Shown: piece after piece, positions 19,709 through 29,390 of the stretch
Layout: each line of letters opens with the position of its first letter
Position numbering within the stretch: position 1 is the first letter of the stretch
Source: Gracilaria gracilis
Lineage: Eukaryota > Rhodophyta > Florideophyceae > Gracilariales > Gracilariaceae
Assembly: GCA_030374805.1 (NCBI GenBank)
Contig: JARGSG010000028.1
Span: forward strand, 682,001-746,000
DNA: 64,000 nt
Reading direction: 5' to 3'
The notes under the pieces: model-generated
Seen by the model: only the letters and a program-made list of their open reading frames with translations
Database searches by the model: none
Told to the model about the DNA's origin: nothing
Made by a program: the position numbers and the translations under genes

Positions 19709-20869
19709 ATGATTTCCATAGCAATCACGCGAAGCCATTCGCGGTTGTGTTTCGTCCTTGTCCTTCTTCACTCATGCTTTGCATTTGCCTCAATTGCTCC
19801 AACTCTGCCTCTCACTTCTTCCGAAACTCAACCTTTCCTGCCCACCCCAACCCCACAAGCCGTAATCAACAGAATGCTCCAAGACCAACTAATAAATCGC
19901 TATGTCAGATGGCATCGCCAGAATCGACACACAGCGCCAAGACTCGTTCTCCGCTTCAATGAGACACATCCAGGGGTGGGCGATCGCTTTCTTTCGCTCG
20001 TCACCGCGTTTGTTATGGCTTCATTTTCTGATCGGGTACTACTCCTGGACTGGATACAGCCCAATTCCATTTTTCAGTTCTTCTTACCCACTCAGCTTCG
20101 TGATTTGAAGTTCAAGGAAGAAGACCGTCTGGAGGAGCAAAACTCCAAGTCTATTTACTTTTGCGACCGCCTCTGTGCGAGACCGTATACTCTTAACCAG
20201 CTGTTGCGTCCTGAACATTTTGTTATCTTCCCACAAGGCACCACCTCCAGTGCGCATTTTCTTTGTGGACACTTTACCAGAACACATCCGCAGCTAGCTC
20301 TTTCACGGACGTTCGAAAACATATCGGACTCCCTCAACAATGTATCACCGCATATGTTCGCTGCCGTGTTTGATGCTATGCTCAAGCCGTCGCCCAAACT
20401 GCTTAAACTAGTTGGGGAAAGGAGCACTTTGTTTCAGAAGCCTTACATCGGAATTCATGCGCGGTTAGGAAAAGGGCTGGGTGAAGGTGGCACCAGATTC
20501 CCCACAAAACTGGACCCTACTCATATTGCCTCCTGTTTGGTTGGGCCGGCCTTGAAGGTTGGCCAGGATCACGGCGTACAGCAGTACTACCTTGCCACTG
20601 ATACGGTCCCTTTTCGTGACGTTTTCGAGACGGTGCTGAAGAAACGAAACGCGAAGGCGAAGATGATTCGCTTTGACGACATCGTACCGGTTCACACAAA
20701 AGGATGTCAAATGAATATAACGGAGTGTTATAATACCATGATCGAGCTTATTATATTGTCGAATAGCATACATATTGTTGCCATACAAAGCAGTTTCTCG
20801 AAAGTGGCCGGGTATATAGGAAATGTTACGGTCGATTCCCGCGGGCATGCGACCCAATGCGTGGAATAG
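19709..20869 (+). CDS. Fucosyltransferase-like glycosyltransferase, type II membrane or secreted
   Basis: 386 aa from the ATG at 19709, which opens a hydrophobic signal/anchor (residues about 12-30). An upstream in-frame start is possible but adds a non-hydrophobic leader. Conserved blocks: RFNETHPGVGDRFLSLVTAF (82-101), which resembles the G.GDR...L..AF...L..RVLL.DW block of GT37/O-fucosyltransferase-like GT-B enzymes; DRVLLLDW (108-115); YIGIHARLG (246-254), the IHxR-type nucleotide-sugar site; and YYLATDTV (293-300). It likely transfers fucose or a related sugar from a nucleotide donor in the Golgi, in wall polysaccharide or glycoprotein synthesis. The exact family and acceptor are not certain. 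Intron-less. Confidence 0.75.
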   Translation: MISIAITRSHSRLCFVLVLLHSCFAFASIAPTLPLTSSETQPFLPTPTPQAVINRMLQDQLINRYVRWHRQNRHTAPRLVLRFNETHPGVGDRFLSLVTAFVMASFSDRVLLLDWIQPNSIFQFFLPTQLRDLKFKEEDRLEEQNSKSIYFCDRLCARPYTLNQLLRPEHFVIFPQGTTSSAHFLCGHFTRTHPQLALSRTFENISDSLNNVSPHMFAAVFDAMLKPSPKLLKLVGERSTLFQKPYIGIHARLGKGLGEGGTRFPTKLDPTHIASCLVGPALKVGQDHGVQQYYLATDTVPFRDVFETVLKKRNAKAKMIRFDDIVPVHTKGCQMNITECYNTMIELIILSNSIHIVAIQSSFSKVAGYIGNVTVDSRGHATQCVE

Positions 20870-21256
20870 TGACAGTATCCGTACGGAATCATTCGTAGTA
20901 ACTCAGCAAGCCCTTTTGCACATGAACCTTCGCCTCATTGTCTCTGTGACCAGGTTTCTCGGCCATGTATTAACGGTCCACGGATAGAGTCACCCTTCAG
21001 TTCCATCACAATGCTTTCGATACTTTTTATGTGGTAAGAGTGTTCTCCTAGTATCCATAGCTTTGGAGCTCAAACAAGGGGTAAAGGACAAAACCACACA
21101 CTTTGTAGATCCTGAGTTGTTGCCTACATGATACCGTAATTGCTAATGCGGTAGAGCAAGAATTAATACGTAGTACCAACGGTACCCGTATGTACTTGGC
21201 TTATCGAACTAGACGGGCGAACGAAAGACGAGCTTGACGGAGTGTGATAACGTGGC

Positions 21257-21314
21257 GGGCCATTGTTATCACACTGCGGTCCATGGTTGTCACACTCCGG
21301 TCCATGGTTCATCC
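21257..21314. repeat. 21-bp tandem repeat, 2.7 copies
   Basis: The units at 21257 and 21278 and a partial unit at 21299 share GG.CCATGGTTGTCACACT.C with a few substitutions. Confidence 0.7.
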
Positions 21315-21365
21315 AAATGAAATTTCCCACCATCACGTGCAGTCGATATAGCAAAATCGACTCGC

Positions 21366-21384
21366 CACTGGCGAGTCGCCAGTG
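21366..21384. repeat. Perfect 9+1+9 palindrome, copy 1
   Basis: CACTGGCGA-G-TCGCCAGTG. It is preceded by a GATATAGCAA word, as in copy 2. Confidence 0.85.
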
Positions 21385-21459
21385 TGTGCAACTTGCAATA
21401 GAACTCTGTCTGCAGCGCATTTTATGACGATATTTTCTAAAAATCGAGATATAGCAACT

Positions 21460-21478
21460 CACTGGGGACTCCCCAGTG
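21460..21478. repeat. Perfect 9+1+9 palindrome, copy 2
   Basis: CACTGGGGA-C-TCCCCAGTG. Relative to copy 1 the seventh arm base changes C to G and its partner changes G to C, so pairing is kept. Confidence 0.85.
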
Positions 21479-21686
21479 GGGAGGCGGTTGGCCGTATATC
21501 AGAGTCACGTGCAGCGTTCGTAAAGCGACTTCTATCTACAAAGTTTGTAAAATTACAAACGGGTCACTCGATTGTCGAGATAACTCATGCTGTACATAAA
21601 ATTTATATATCGGCTACCAAGGTAGAACAAAATGTATTTTAACGTTATTTAATTGTTTCGTAACCGACAGTCCACCATGGGGGAGA

Positions 21687-21704
21687 TAACTTTATATAAA
21701 GTTA
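21687..21704. repeat. 18-bp perfect palindrome with TATATAAA
   Basis: TAACTTTATATAAAGTTA equals its own reverse complement. It contains a TATA-box-like core on both strands, but no gene start follows closely. Confidence 0.75.
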
Positions 21705-22227
21705 CAGCATCTCTAGTAGAGATTCTCTACTGCAGATACGAAGTTAACTCAATACAGATAGCTGCTACGAACTTCGTAGTACGAAGACACAGGTAAGAGA
21801 GCGTTCCTCGCAAAATCAAGAGTAGCGCTACCGCTGTATCATGCAAGCCGTATCTAGTTAGCAAAGGGATTTTACTTTGGCGTTGGCAAGGCAAAGCTCG
21901 CCCAAGTTCTGACTGACCACCAGCTTCTTTACACCCTTTCCCCGCCTTGATAGCACGAGTGCTAGCACGAGTGCTTTCAGTGTCCAGCACACGCGATAGA
22001 TAGCCTGCGAGAGGGAAGCCCGGGAAAAACGAAAGCGACAGCGCCAGTTGATACCGAGGAATGCGCCTAGGCGCACCGTTCCGCGACGCCGTCGAGAGAG
22101 AGAGCGAGAGAGTTTCCGGTGATGATGAAGGCGCAGTTGGAAGTTGCGCGTGCTACACATGCGCCCCTTGCAAGTAGTCTGTTCCTCTTCTTTCCAATTC
22201 CATCCCCGCATGAGGCATGATCGCTCA

Positions 22228-22695
22228 TCAGTTGGACATGGACGGTTTTGAAACGCCCTTGCGCGGCTTGGTGTGTGTCTTCAAATGCTTGTTCAGAATA
22301 GACCTCCTTGAAAAACTTTCTCCGCAAGTAGTGCACGGATACGGACGAATGCCTTGATGTCGGGTGCGAATGTGACGCATATAGTCTCCTTTCTGAACAT
22401 ACCCAGTTCGGCAGGTAGTGCAATGGAAATTCTTTCGTTTGTTCGACGATGATTGCGCTCCAGAAGAACTTGATTGCACAGAAGAGCTCTGGTGATCTGA
22501 AGGCTTGAAGTTCTTGTTCAGATCATCCCCACAGTCTAACACAGTCTGCCAAAACAGTTTGCGCTGCTCGTTTCCATTTTGGGTGGGCGCCGGCTGGTGT
22601 CGAGCCGAGGCAACATACACATCACGAGCGCATGGACCAGTGTTTGGAGGTGGATAAATACTGTCCGCTGCGAAGAAGTTTTGCGGGGGTGCCAT
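22228..22695 (-). CDS. Two-finger C2H2 zinc-finger protein
   Basis: 155 aa from the ATG at 22695; the frame stays open upstream only through a GTG. The N-terminus (1-85) is Pro/Ser/Gln-rich, probably disordered. KRK at 86-88 may be a nuclear signal. Finger 1 has C92, C95, H108 and H113 (CX2CX12HX4H); finger 2 has C121, C124, H137 and H141 (CX2CX12HX3H). The linker HQGIRPYPC resembles the classic TGEKPYxC linker. A basic tail (KPRKG) follows. It is probably a sequence-specific nuclear DNA-binding regulator; targets are unknown. It is short for its class, as is common for intron-poor genomes. Confidence 0.85.
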   Translation of the reverse strand: MAPPQNFFAADSIYPPPNTGPCARDVYVASARHQPAPTQNGNEQRKLFWQTVLDCGDDLNKNFKPSDHQSSSVQSSSSGAQSSSNKRKNFHCTTCRTGYVQKGDYMRHIRTRHQGIRPYPCTTCGESFSRRSILNKHLKTHTKPRKGVSKPSMSN

Positions 22696-23601
22696 TGTGC
22701 CAAATGTCAATACGGCCACTGACCAGCTGCTGCGGTGTGAATGAGTGTTTGGCTTCGGACGATCGTTGCTGACAAGTGTGATGTTTCTGACGAGTGGCTA
22801 TTAAGTTTTTTGTCGTTGTCGCTCTTCGGCGAGCAGCGTTCAAGCCCTAGCAAGAGTCAAGGAGAGCGAACCTGCTTGTCGATTTTTATCGATTAAGTAT
22901 TTGCTCAACATGCTTCCAAATGCGCTAGTCTCAGGGGTTCTGAGTGAAGACAGATGGAATGGGCATTCGCCGTGGTGGTGTCGTTCCCTCACCGGCTCAC
23001 CGTTATTATTGGTGTTGGTACTCTGTAGTGTCAGTCAAACGAATTGCTCTACACGGTACTCTTTGGGAGGTTTATCGAAATTGTTTCTCGAATTGTTGCT
23101 AGTAGCCCTTGGATCGAGAATGCAATGTTCAATTTTGGGCGCACTTGGAATGGAGAACCGAGAGAGTGGGAACAGGACTTTTGTGGATGGAAACGAACGG
23201 ACTCTTAGCCTCGGTTAATGCATTACTCTTGGCATCTCTTGTATCTCTGCCAAGGGCAGAACATAACAACAATCACCGTTCATTTTGCTGCATTGGAGTA
23301 CTAGGAATTCGGCTGATAATGGGGTCGTTTGGCAAACCGAGATGAATGTTACTACATTAATACACATTCGATCACCTCTCCCCTTTTCTTGGTTGATTAT
23401 ATCTTCCCGGGGATAGAGCTCGACTAGGGCCGTTTCGTTCCGAATGCGTGTTACACATTCTTACAATACTTCTTTCCGCGAGGCATATACTCGTCTCCGA
23501 GCGAAACGGTTTGCCCATCATCTTTACAAAGGTTTGATCAACTATGTGATGCCAATGACAGTGCTTGGTCTTTTGACTTTGTTCGCGTGTCTCCCTTCCA
23601 A
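22696..23601. other. Intergenic between zinc-finger gene and lyase-like gene
   Basis: These genes are divergently transcribed and share this 0.9-kb spacer. A plus-strand frame from an ATG at 22910 (about 100 codons, hydrophobic middle) has no recognisable motif and is not called. Confidence 0.5.
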
Positions 23602-26562
23602 ATGCTCCATTGTACGTCGTCACTTGCTCTTGCTTTGTACTTCTGCTTCCTGATAACGGTATCGTCGCTCCCTCTTGCTCATGTTTGTGGGGCGAGCGAT
23701 CAAACTGGGGGGTACTACTACGAACAGACAGAGCAACAACGCTTTGAAGCTCTTCTTCAGCGTACTGTTTTAGCAGGATTTCAAAACCTTTCCTTGTCAC
23801 AGTTTTCAGACAGTAAACCTGTCACACCTCAGTTCTTCCGTAACTTTCGATCGATCGTTGCCCATCCAAGTGAGCTTCGGCCGCACGTGCACCCTCGGGT
23901 CGTCTTTGGGAGGAAGCAATGGAACGAGCTGTTGATGCACCATGCAGAGAGTCGTCGCCATGGAAATGAAGGAACCTGGAGTACATATTTTGAGCGGCAG
24001 ACAGTGTGGCAGGGGCCTCTGTCGGAGATCATTGCATATCTGGCAGGACTCGAAAGGGACGGTTTAACTTTGGTATACGATGGTAGACCTCTGTCAACTG
24101 ATACAGAATTCGAGAGGTACCGGAATAAGTTGAAGAACTTGTCCAGCGCTATAGAGATCATGAATTCTACTTTAGCACCTTCGCTCTTGTTATGCGCGTT
24201 TTGGACGGGAGTAAGTGAGGAGATAAACCAGGATTTCTTACCAATGTATAACGCAGAAACATGTATCAAGGCAATGGTTGCTTGGTCAAAAGTCCTGCTT
24301 GCTCATCGCGTTTACCACTGCAGCCCAGCCTGTCCGTTTACCGTGGATGATCGCAATCGGGCTTTTCTGTGGAATACACGCATACCCTGGAAAATGCGAA
24401 ACGATGATTATACAGCTGGCGTATCTCTTGCGTTGGCTTATGATGTTCTCCACAGCAAGATGTCTTTGACTGACCAGAGAACCATTCGTTCTGCTCTAGC
24501 GATGCTCGTCATGAATCGATTTTCCTGGGGAATATGTCCAGTTTCATCACAACACTGCCCAGATGTCTTCACTGAGCCACATAATATTGTCGACATCAAC
24601 GCCATGTACCATTCCAATCTCTTTCTCACTAACTTAGCAATAGAAGGGGAGTCGGACTTCGACGCATATACTGCTGAGGTCCTGCGCACAAATAGTGCGG
24701 AAGGGTTCAACTCAGAACTCAATTATCGATTTCTCACACTCCTTACGGTGTATATGCAGCATGCTGTATATCCGGATGGGTCCACTGTTCAGGGCAGCAA
24801 CTTCTACACGAATGGACTTCGAGAAGGATCACTTGCTCTCGTTGCCGCTCAACGAAGAGGCCTCAATCTTCTGGATACACCCAGATTTCGAAACCTTATC
24901 CATTTTTCATCTCAGACAATGGAACCCTGGGAATGTGGCAAACTACCGGGCGAGTCTTCTGAGGCAACCCACAACACCTTCGTGGCGTTATTCAACTATC
25001 TTTACCCGGCAAGTGAATTTATATCCATTATGTGGCGACAGAGAATCGGCCAGCTAATACCTCGATCTTGTTCGAGATTAGGATGGCGTTCGGTCAGCCA
25101 GTTGCTGTTTCTCGCCCGGGAGCCTGTACCCTTTAAGCACGATTACGGTATCCTGCCTGACTCAATACGCAAGCACTTTGCTTTTAGGGTGTACTTCGCT
25201 CAACGAGGCCTGCTGGTGGCACGGACAGGTCTCGGAAAGTCTTACGCTTATCTACAGTTTGACATTCGTTGCGATGCTGCCCTAGACGGTCGGGATGCGG
25301 GAGGTCGTGGGGATGTCATTTTTGCTGTTGGAGGACATACATGGGTCCAGAGCTTTGGAGAACACTCACGGGAAAAGTCCTTGGTACACATAGACGGTGT
25401 TGCTCAGGAGAGCGTCGTTCCCCCCGCGAGATTAGTTCGGATCGCATCCGAGCAAGGCGTGTTAATTGCAGTCGCAGACTTGACTTATGCATACAATACA
25501 CAATGGGCGCGTGGAAGGGATGAACAAAGCAGGTACAACACTGTATTCGACCGCAAGAAAAACACATCACATCGGATAGTGGTGCGCTTTTCACAACAAG
25601 AAAGCAAGTTGCCCTTTTCCAATATTTCGATTCCGGCCAGCTTTGAAAAACGAATATGGAAGAGAAGGAGTCGTATACAACAAGCGGAAAGTGTAATCAG
25701 GAGCGTTTGCCTCCTTGACGGACGGACGAGTGAGTCATACACTGCTCTAGGGGCAGCATCTGGGACTCTGATTATCAGCGATTATGTGAATCCTGGAAGA
25801 GGCTCACATCTTATTGAGAGTTATCTCGCGCTCTCGAATGGAACTACGGTTGTCAACCTTTCATGCAGCCAAAATCCATACGAACCACAATGTGCGCTGA
25901 CGCTCTTGAGCCCGAGGAAAGACAAGGCCGTAATTCACATAATGTCTGACGTTCCCCTCCGTGCAAGAACAGAAAAGGTTGATGCAAGGGTGCGCATTAT
26001 TGTGTCTGCTGAAGCCCGAAGACCCATTCGTATCTGGACTGGTATCGCTGCTGACGGTTTACCTGCCTTGAAAATGCGATTGCTGAAAGAAGGCTTAGTA
26101 GTTGAACATGGAACGAAAACCGATTTCTTGCAAGCTGATCATGACGGCGGGATCAGTGCTGCCACACAGAAATTTTCCACAACTCTCCATAACGGCGACT
26201 TTGTGATACTGAATGCCACATCGATGAAACCAGTGTTGGACGGGACGCAGACTTTTGAAGCAAACTTAAATGTACGGGCTGACTCCAAAAGTGGAATGGA
26301 CGATGTGATTTCAACTTGTGGCCATAGAACATCGGTGCGAACTCGAATACATGTGTTATCTTGTGAGTCGAAGGTGTGCAATGAGGTGTCTGGTTCCCGA
26401 AGAGCGTGCTCCAAAGCGAGCGGCCGGGAAGAATGGCGTGGACAATTAAAAAGGGGGAACACCTACAATGTGCGGATTATGGTAGAAAGTATCGACGGTC
26501 TTCTATCCGTAGTCGAGGCTCGTTACAGGCTACGTCGCCATTGGATTAGTGGAGATCACTGA
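23602..26562 (+). CDS. Secreted heparinase II/III-like polysaccharide lyase-type protein
   Basis: 986 aa from the ATG at 23602 (an in-frame GTG five codons earlier is not used). Residues 1-28 are a signal peptide. The middle (about 60-500) is helix-rich with aromatic motifs (YPDGSTVQGSNFYTNGL; ATHNTF near 453), consistent with an alpha/alpha toroid. From about 525 comes a beta-rich region, YFAQRGLLVARTG then DVIFAVGGHTWVQSFGEH and SLVHIDGVAQ (about 577-603), matching the heparinase II/III C-terminal pattern (D.G.F...GG..W..D.G...HN..lVDG..Q). That family cleaves uronic-acid-containing glycans by beta-elimination. Here it may remodel or degrade wall or matrix polysaccharide outside the cell. 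Catalytic residues cannot be assigned with certainty by eye. Intron-less. Confidence 0.7.
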   Translation: MLHCTSSLALALYFCFLITVSSLPLAHVCGASDQTGGYYYEQTEQQRFEALLQRTVLAGFQNLSLSQFSDSKPVTPQFFRNFRSIVAHPSELRPHVHPRVVFGRKQWNELLMHHAESRRHGNEGTWSTYFERQTVWQGPLSEIIAYLAGLERDGLTLVYDGRPLSTDTEFERYRNKLKNLSSAIEIMNSTLAPSLLLCAFWTGVSEEINQDFLPMYNAETCIKAMVAWSKVLLAHRVYHCSPACPFTVDDRNRAFLWNTRIPWKMRNDDYTAGVSLALAYDVLHSKMSLTDQRTIRSALAMLVMNRFSWGICPVSSQHCPDVFTEPHNIVDINAMYHSNLFLTNLAIEGESDFDAYTAEVLRTNSAEGFNSELNYRFLTLLTVYMQHAVYPDGSTVQGSNFYTNGLREGSLALVAAQRRGLNLLDTPRFRNLIHFSSQTMEPWECGKLPGESSEATHNTFVALFNYLYPASEFISIMWRQRIGQLIPRSCSRLGWRSVSQLLFLAREPVPFKHDYGILPDSIRKHFAFRVYFAQRGLLVARTGLGKSYAYLQFDIRCDAALDGRDAGGRGDVIFAVGGHTWVQSFGEHSREKSLVHIDGVAQESVVPPARLVRIASEQGVLIAVADLTYAYNTQWARGRDEQSRYNTVFDRKKNTSHRIVVRFSQQESKLPFSNISIPASFEKRIWKRRSRIQQAESVIRSVCLLDGRTSESYTALGAASGTLIISDYVNPGRGSHLIESYLALSNGTTVVNLSCSQNPYEPQCALTLLSPRKDKAVIHIMSDVPLRARTEKVDARVRIIVSAEARRPIRIWTGIAADGLPALKMRLLKEGLVVEHGTKTDFLQADHDGGISAATQKFSTTLHNGDFVILNATSMKPVLDGTQTFEANLNVRADSKSGMDDVISTCGHRTSVRTRIHVLSCESKVCNEVSGSRRACSKASGREEWRGQLKRGNTYNVRIMVESIDGLLSVVEARYRLRRHWISGDH

Positions 26563-27439
26563 GGGGGAATAAGAAAAGTGGGATTGGAACAAACCAAGAA
26601 TGGCGTGAAGCAGTTGCTGGCGTCCACGATCGCCGGACTGGATGGAACATCAAACCTATGCACAATGGTACCAAGGGTATGAGTTACTCTACCACTCTGA
26701 CAAGCGTCTAACATCATCATGATGTGGTGGTCGGGCCTCGAGAATAGATGGATGGGGGGCGTTGAGTGATCGCTGTGCTTTTTTTTTAAAGAAACAAATC
26801 ATTTGAAGGGTTGGCCTCCGCGTAATGAACCAAGTTATTAAGTAAAAATAGACAAACTTGGTCTATTTAATAGACCACCAAAAAGTTGTGGTCTCAAACT
26901 CTATGTTTGCCCTCAGGGCGTTCTATTGTAGAAAGCCCGTTCTTTACGAAGCTGTTTCCACAAACGAGTGGCCAGTTCATGCGCTTATCAAACGATGTCT
27001 GAACTCCAGGAGTCGCCGCGCCGGTGGGCCGTTATATCTTTGCTCGTGTCGGTAAACTAAATAATGCATAAATGCATCCGTTAGAACGGCAAAAAGACAG
27101 TGAAACAATTTGTACTCGCGTTGGAAACCATTTTTTAATTAGATCACATTGGGTTTATCGGAGTTTTCCTATATATAGTTGTATGGGGAGAACGCTCCCG
27201 TTGTAGCTTCTTACGTTGTTTTCCAGCCTTTCGACCTTTCAAAAAAGATATTCGTACTGTTCCGGTATTGATGCCAAACTTGACTTGCCTATGGTCATTG
27301 AATACCATCGGTACAACCGTTCACACTCTTTCTTGTTCTTCTTGTGGAAACAACTTAAGGTGAGGGGTAATCACTGCTAAACGCGGTCTTACTGTGTGAT
27401 GCAGGTGTCCAAAGTTTGGACTCCAAACTACATATAAAA
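26563..27439. other. Intergenic, no gene recognised
   Basis: Contains CTATATATAG near 27170 and a poly-T run near 26780, but no gene follows before the retroelement nest. Confidence 0.5.
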
Positions 27440-27545
27440 GATAGTGGCACATCCGTGTTGTATAAGAGCGTTTCTCTTCCATTAGTTCTGCCTCTTTCCT
27501 CTGAATCCAGCTCTCTGTCAATGAATAAGATGATGTTGCCAGCCT
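27440..27545 (-). pseudogene. RNase H-domain remnant, downstream fragment (split by Copia D)
   Basis: On the minus strand, the sequence next to the Copia insertion reads QAGN in the frame that continues the fragment ending at 53600. Joined at the target duplication, the two sides read WVPSLSRQAGN, which fits the last conserved block of non-LTR-retrotransposon RNase H (W.P.H....GN). Beyond this the frame degenerates. Confidence 0.5.
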
Positions 27546-27550
27546 GTCTG
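27546..27550. repeat. Target-site duplication GTCTG of Copia D, left copy
   Basis: GTCTG immediately precedes the TG end of the left LTR and is repeated exactly at 53595-53599. Confidence 0.9.
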
Positions 27551-27762
27551 TGATGAACTGACGGTCACGGCGAGTGACTCGTCAGAGGTCGCTGCATGAA
27601 AGGTCGTCAGAGTTTTATGCCTACAAGTAGGCGGCTCGTCTCTCCTTCCCCTACATGAGTAAAGTTAACAACAACGTAACAAATCCATACTTGCCTCGTA
27701 GTAAACAAAAGTCCTACGCGACTTTGGCCCGTTACGCTACACAAGCTCTTTGTAAAGCGACG
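27551..27762 (+). repeat. Left (5') LTR of Copia D
   Basis: 212 bp starting TGATGAACTGACGGTCACGG, collinear without gaps with 53383-53594 at about 94% identity. Confidence 0.9.
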
Positions 27763-27798
27763 TTCGCAAATTTGCTTGCAAAAAGCTTGAAACAAAAA

Positions 27799-28505
27799 AT
27801 GAGTGACAACAATTCTCGTGCGCAACCTGCGCCACAGACTCCACCGCCGCCCGTAACCCAAAACCCAACTCCCGCACCCATCAACGTAAAAGCCGCTACA
27901 TCCTCTCGTCTCCTGAGTTTCTTCCCTCGCTCAAACTTCCCAATTGAGCTACAAAAACGTTTCGTGGACACAATAATAGATTGCTTAACTCGTTGTGGCT
28001 CACAGATCAACGGTTATTCCTTTATGGAAGCGATGCAGCAAGACTTCACACGTAAAGTGCTTGTGCACCATGAGATTTATGCACATCCAAACATCTACAC
28101 AGCACTAACCGATAAGTTCACCGAGCTCAAAATTCTTATCCCGCCATACGCCACTGAAGAAAAGAAATCTCGCGCCCTACGACTAGCTCGACTTATATGG
28201 TTTGGCAATGAATACTAACATAAACATGCAGTTGCCGAATTTATCGTACACAACCGCATCACCGCGGATCCTAATTGCCCCATCAGTCTTTCTGGTTCAC
28301 CGTTAGCGCCTACACAGTGTGGTGCAGTGACGCAAACGTCACCCATCAATGGTCATCCTGTTTAGCTTACCTCCCACCATGCACAACAGCATTCTATTTC
28401 CACCTCCATAACACCTCAAGAGTACGCCATTCAACGAGCAGTCCAATGTTTGACTTTTGAAGACAACGTGAATACTCCTAGCCATCTCTCGCCTGCTGCG
28501 TCTAA
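27799..28505 (+). pseudogene. Copia D gag, N-terminal part
   Basis: An ATG at 27799 opens a Pro-rich start (SDNNSRAQPAPQTPPPPVT) followed by helical sequence (LQKRFVDTIIDCLTRCG). The frame meets TAA at 28216-28218 but continues with plausible coding sequence, then a TAG near 28362. It is cut at 28505 by the LTR of gypsy B and resumes beyond it at 39818. In the same frame an earlier ATG inside the LTR (27655) could serve as a start. I assign it as gag by position and by its continuation; no zinc knuckle is seen in this part. Confidence 0.6.
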
Positions 28506-29355
28506 TGTGGAACATCGCCTTTGGTGGGAAAAGAGCAGGCTCACGAAGACGTTCGGAATCTTCCCCTCGACAGGGCAGCACAGCAGATAGAGCACTCAAG
28601 AAATGACACAGCTAAGCCGGGTGTAAGTCCGAGGTCAAACCACCACGACAAGCGTTGGATCGTTAGGCTGATTAGTAGTCGGTAGAGATCCACGTGTTCG
28701 CACGGTCACGAGATGAGTCTTCGAAAGAGAGTAGCACGGCAACGACAAGGTGTCGGAAACAGGCCACTGAGAACAGGGCAAAAAGGCAAACCCAAAAGGG
28801 GGAGAAAGCAAACCACCAGAGTGGGGAAAAGAGAGAGAATAAAGCAAACCCAATACAGGGGCGAGTATAAGATAATAGGTCGGAACGAGACACACATATA
28901 GTGGTTATACTCTGAGCGCCACAAGGGTGGGTAACTATACGTGAGCAACGCAGTCGTCACTCCACTTGGAGGTGAACGATCCGCGAAGGCGTGATAGTTA
29001 GAGCCAGAAGCCCTTGCTTGGCAAGGGGCAGTTTACTTGGGGGAGCGGTGCTCAACCCTCTAAGTACTGAGCTCGGCGCACCACTGACAGTGGGTGCACC
29101 GGCCAAAATAATCTATAAAATATCTAAGTAAATACAGCAATGCTGGGTGCACTGCCTCTGGCATATCCGTGCTACACGTGTGCTATTCACACCCGCTAAG
29201 CGGTGCCTCGAGCCGTGAAATCCACGTGTACATGTGTGGGAACTACCTCAGCGAGGCGACACGCTAATAGCGGTGTAGCTCATATATATCTACTAACGCA
29301 TGATGCGGAAATTAACTAAGTACCTCAAATCGCCTCCATGGAGTGTTGTCCTTCA
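28506..29355 (-). repeat. 3' LTR of gypsy B
   Basis: 850 bp, from TGT at 28506 to TTCA at 29355, matching 38971-39817. About 480 bp in the middle (about 28700-29180) are identical to the partner, while the first 120 bp carry most of the differences. The shared block AGCCGGGTGTAA is at 28615-28626. Confidence 0.9.
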
Positions 29356-29368
29356 TATCCTCCTCCTT
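29356..29368 (-). promoter_or_regulatory. Polypurine tract of gypsy B
   Basis: The plus strand TATCCTCCTCCTT directly abuts the inner end of the 3' LTR. On the element strand this is a purine run of the kind used to prime second-strand synthesis. Confidence 0.7.
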
Positions 29369-29390
29369 AAGAGTGAGCCACGCCGTTGCG

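Larger units (their letters stand above)
20870..22227. other. Palindrome-rich intergenic region
   Basis: No gene is recognised. It contains a cluster of perfect inverted repeats (21366-21384, 21460-21478, 21687-21704, 21715-21731, 21765-21779) and a 21-bp tandem repeat (21257-21314), itemised separately. A GAGAGAGAGCGAGAGAG run near 22095-22111 lies beyond the 3' end of the zinc-finger gene. Confidence 0.6.

Noticed and set aside
21163..21462. Minus-strand frame with a NHGPxCD peptide repeat
   Set aside because: The peptide repeat is only the translation of the 21-bp DNA repeat at 21257-21314; no other coding evidence.
22910..23218. Possible small membrane protein
   Set aside because: No motif, no promoter signal, overlapping other-frame alternatives; too weak to call.
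28501..28505. Target duplication for gypsy B
   Set aside because: TCTAA on the left and GATAT (39818-39822) on the right do not match in any simple alignment.
28635..28960. Several 60-86 codon frames repeated identically at 39137-39425
   Set aside because: They lie inside the LTRs of gypsy B; they are duplicated only because the LTRs are, and show no coding motif.
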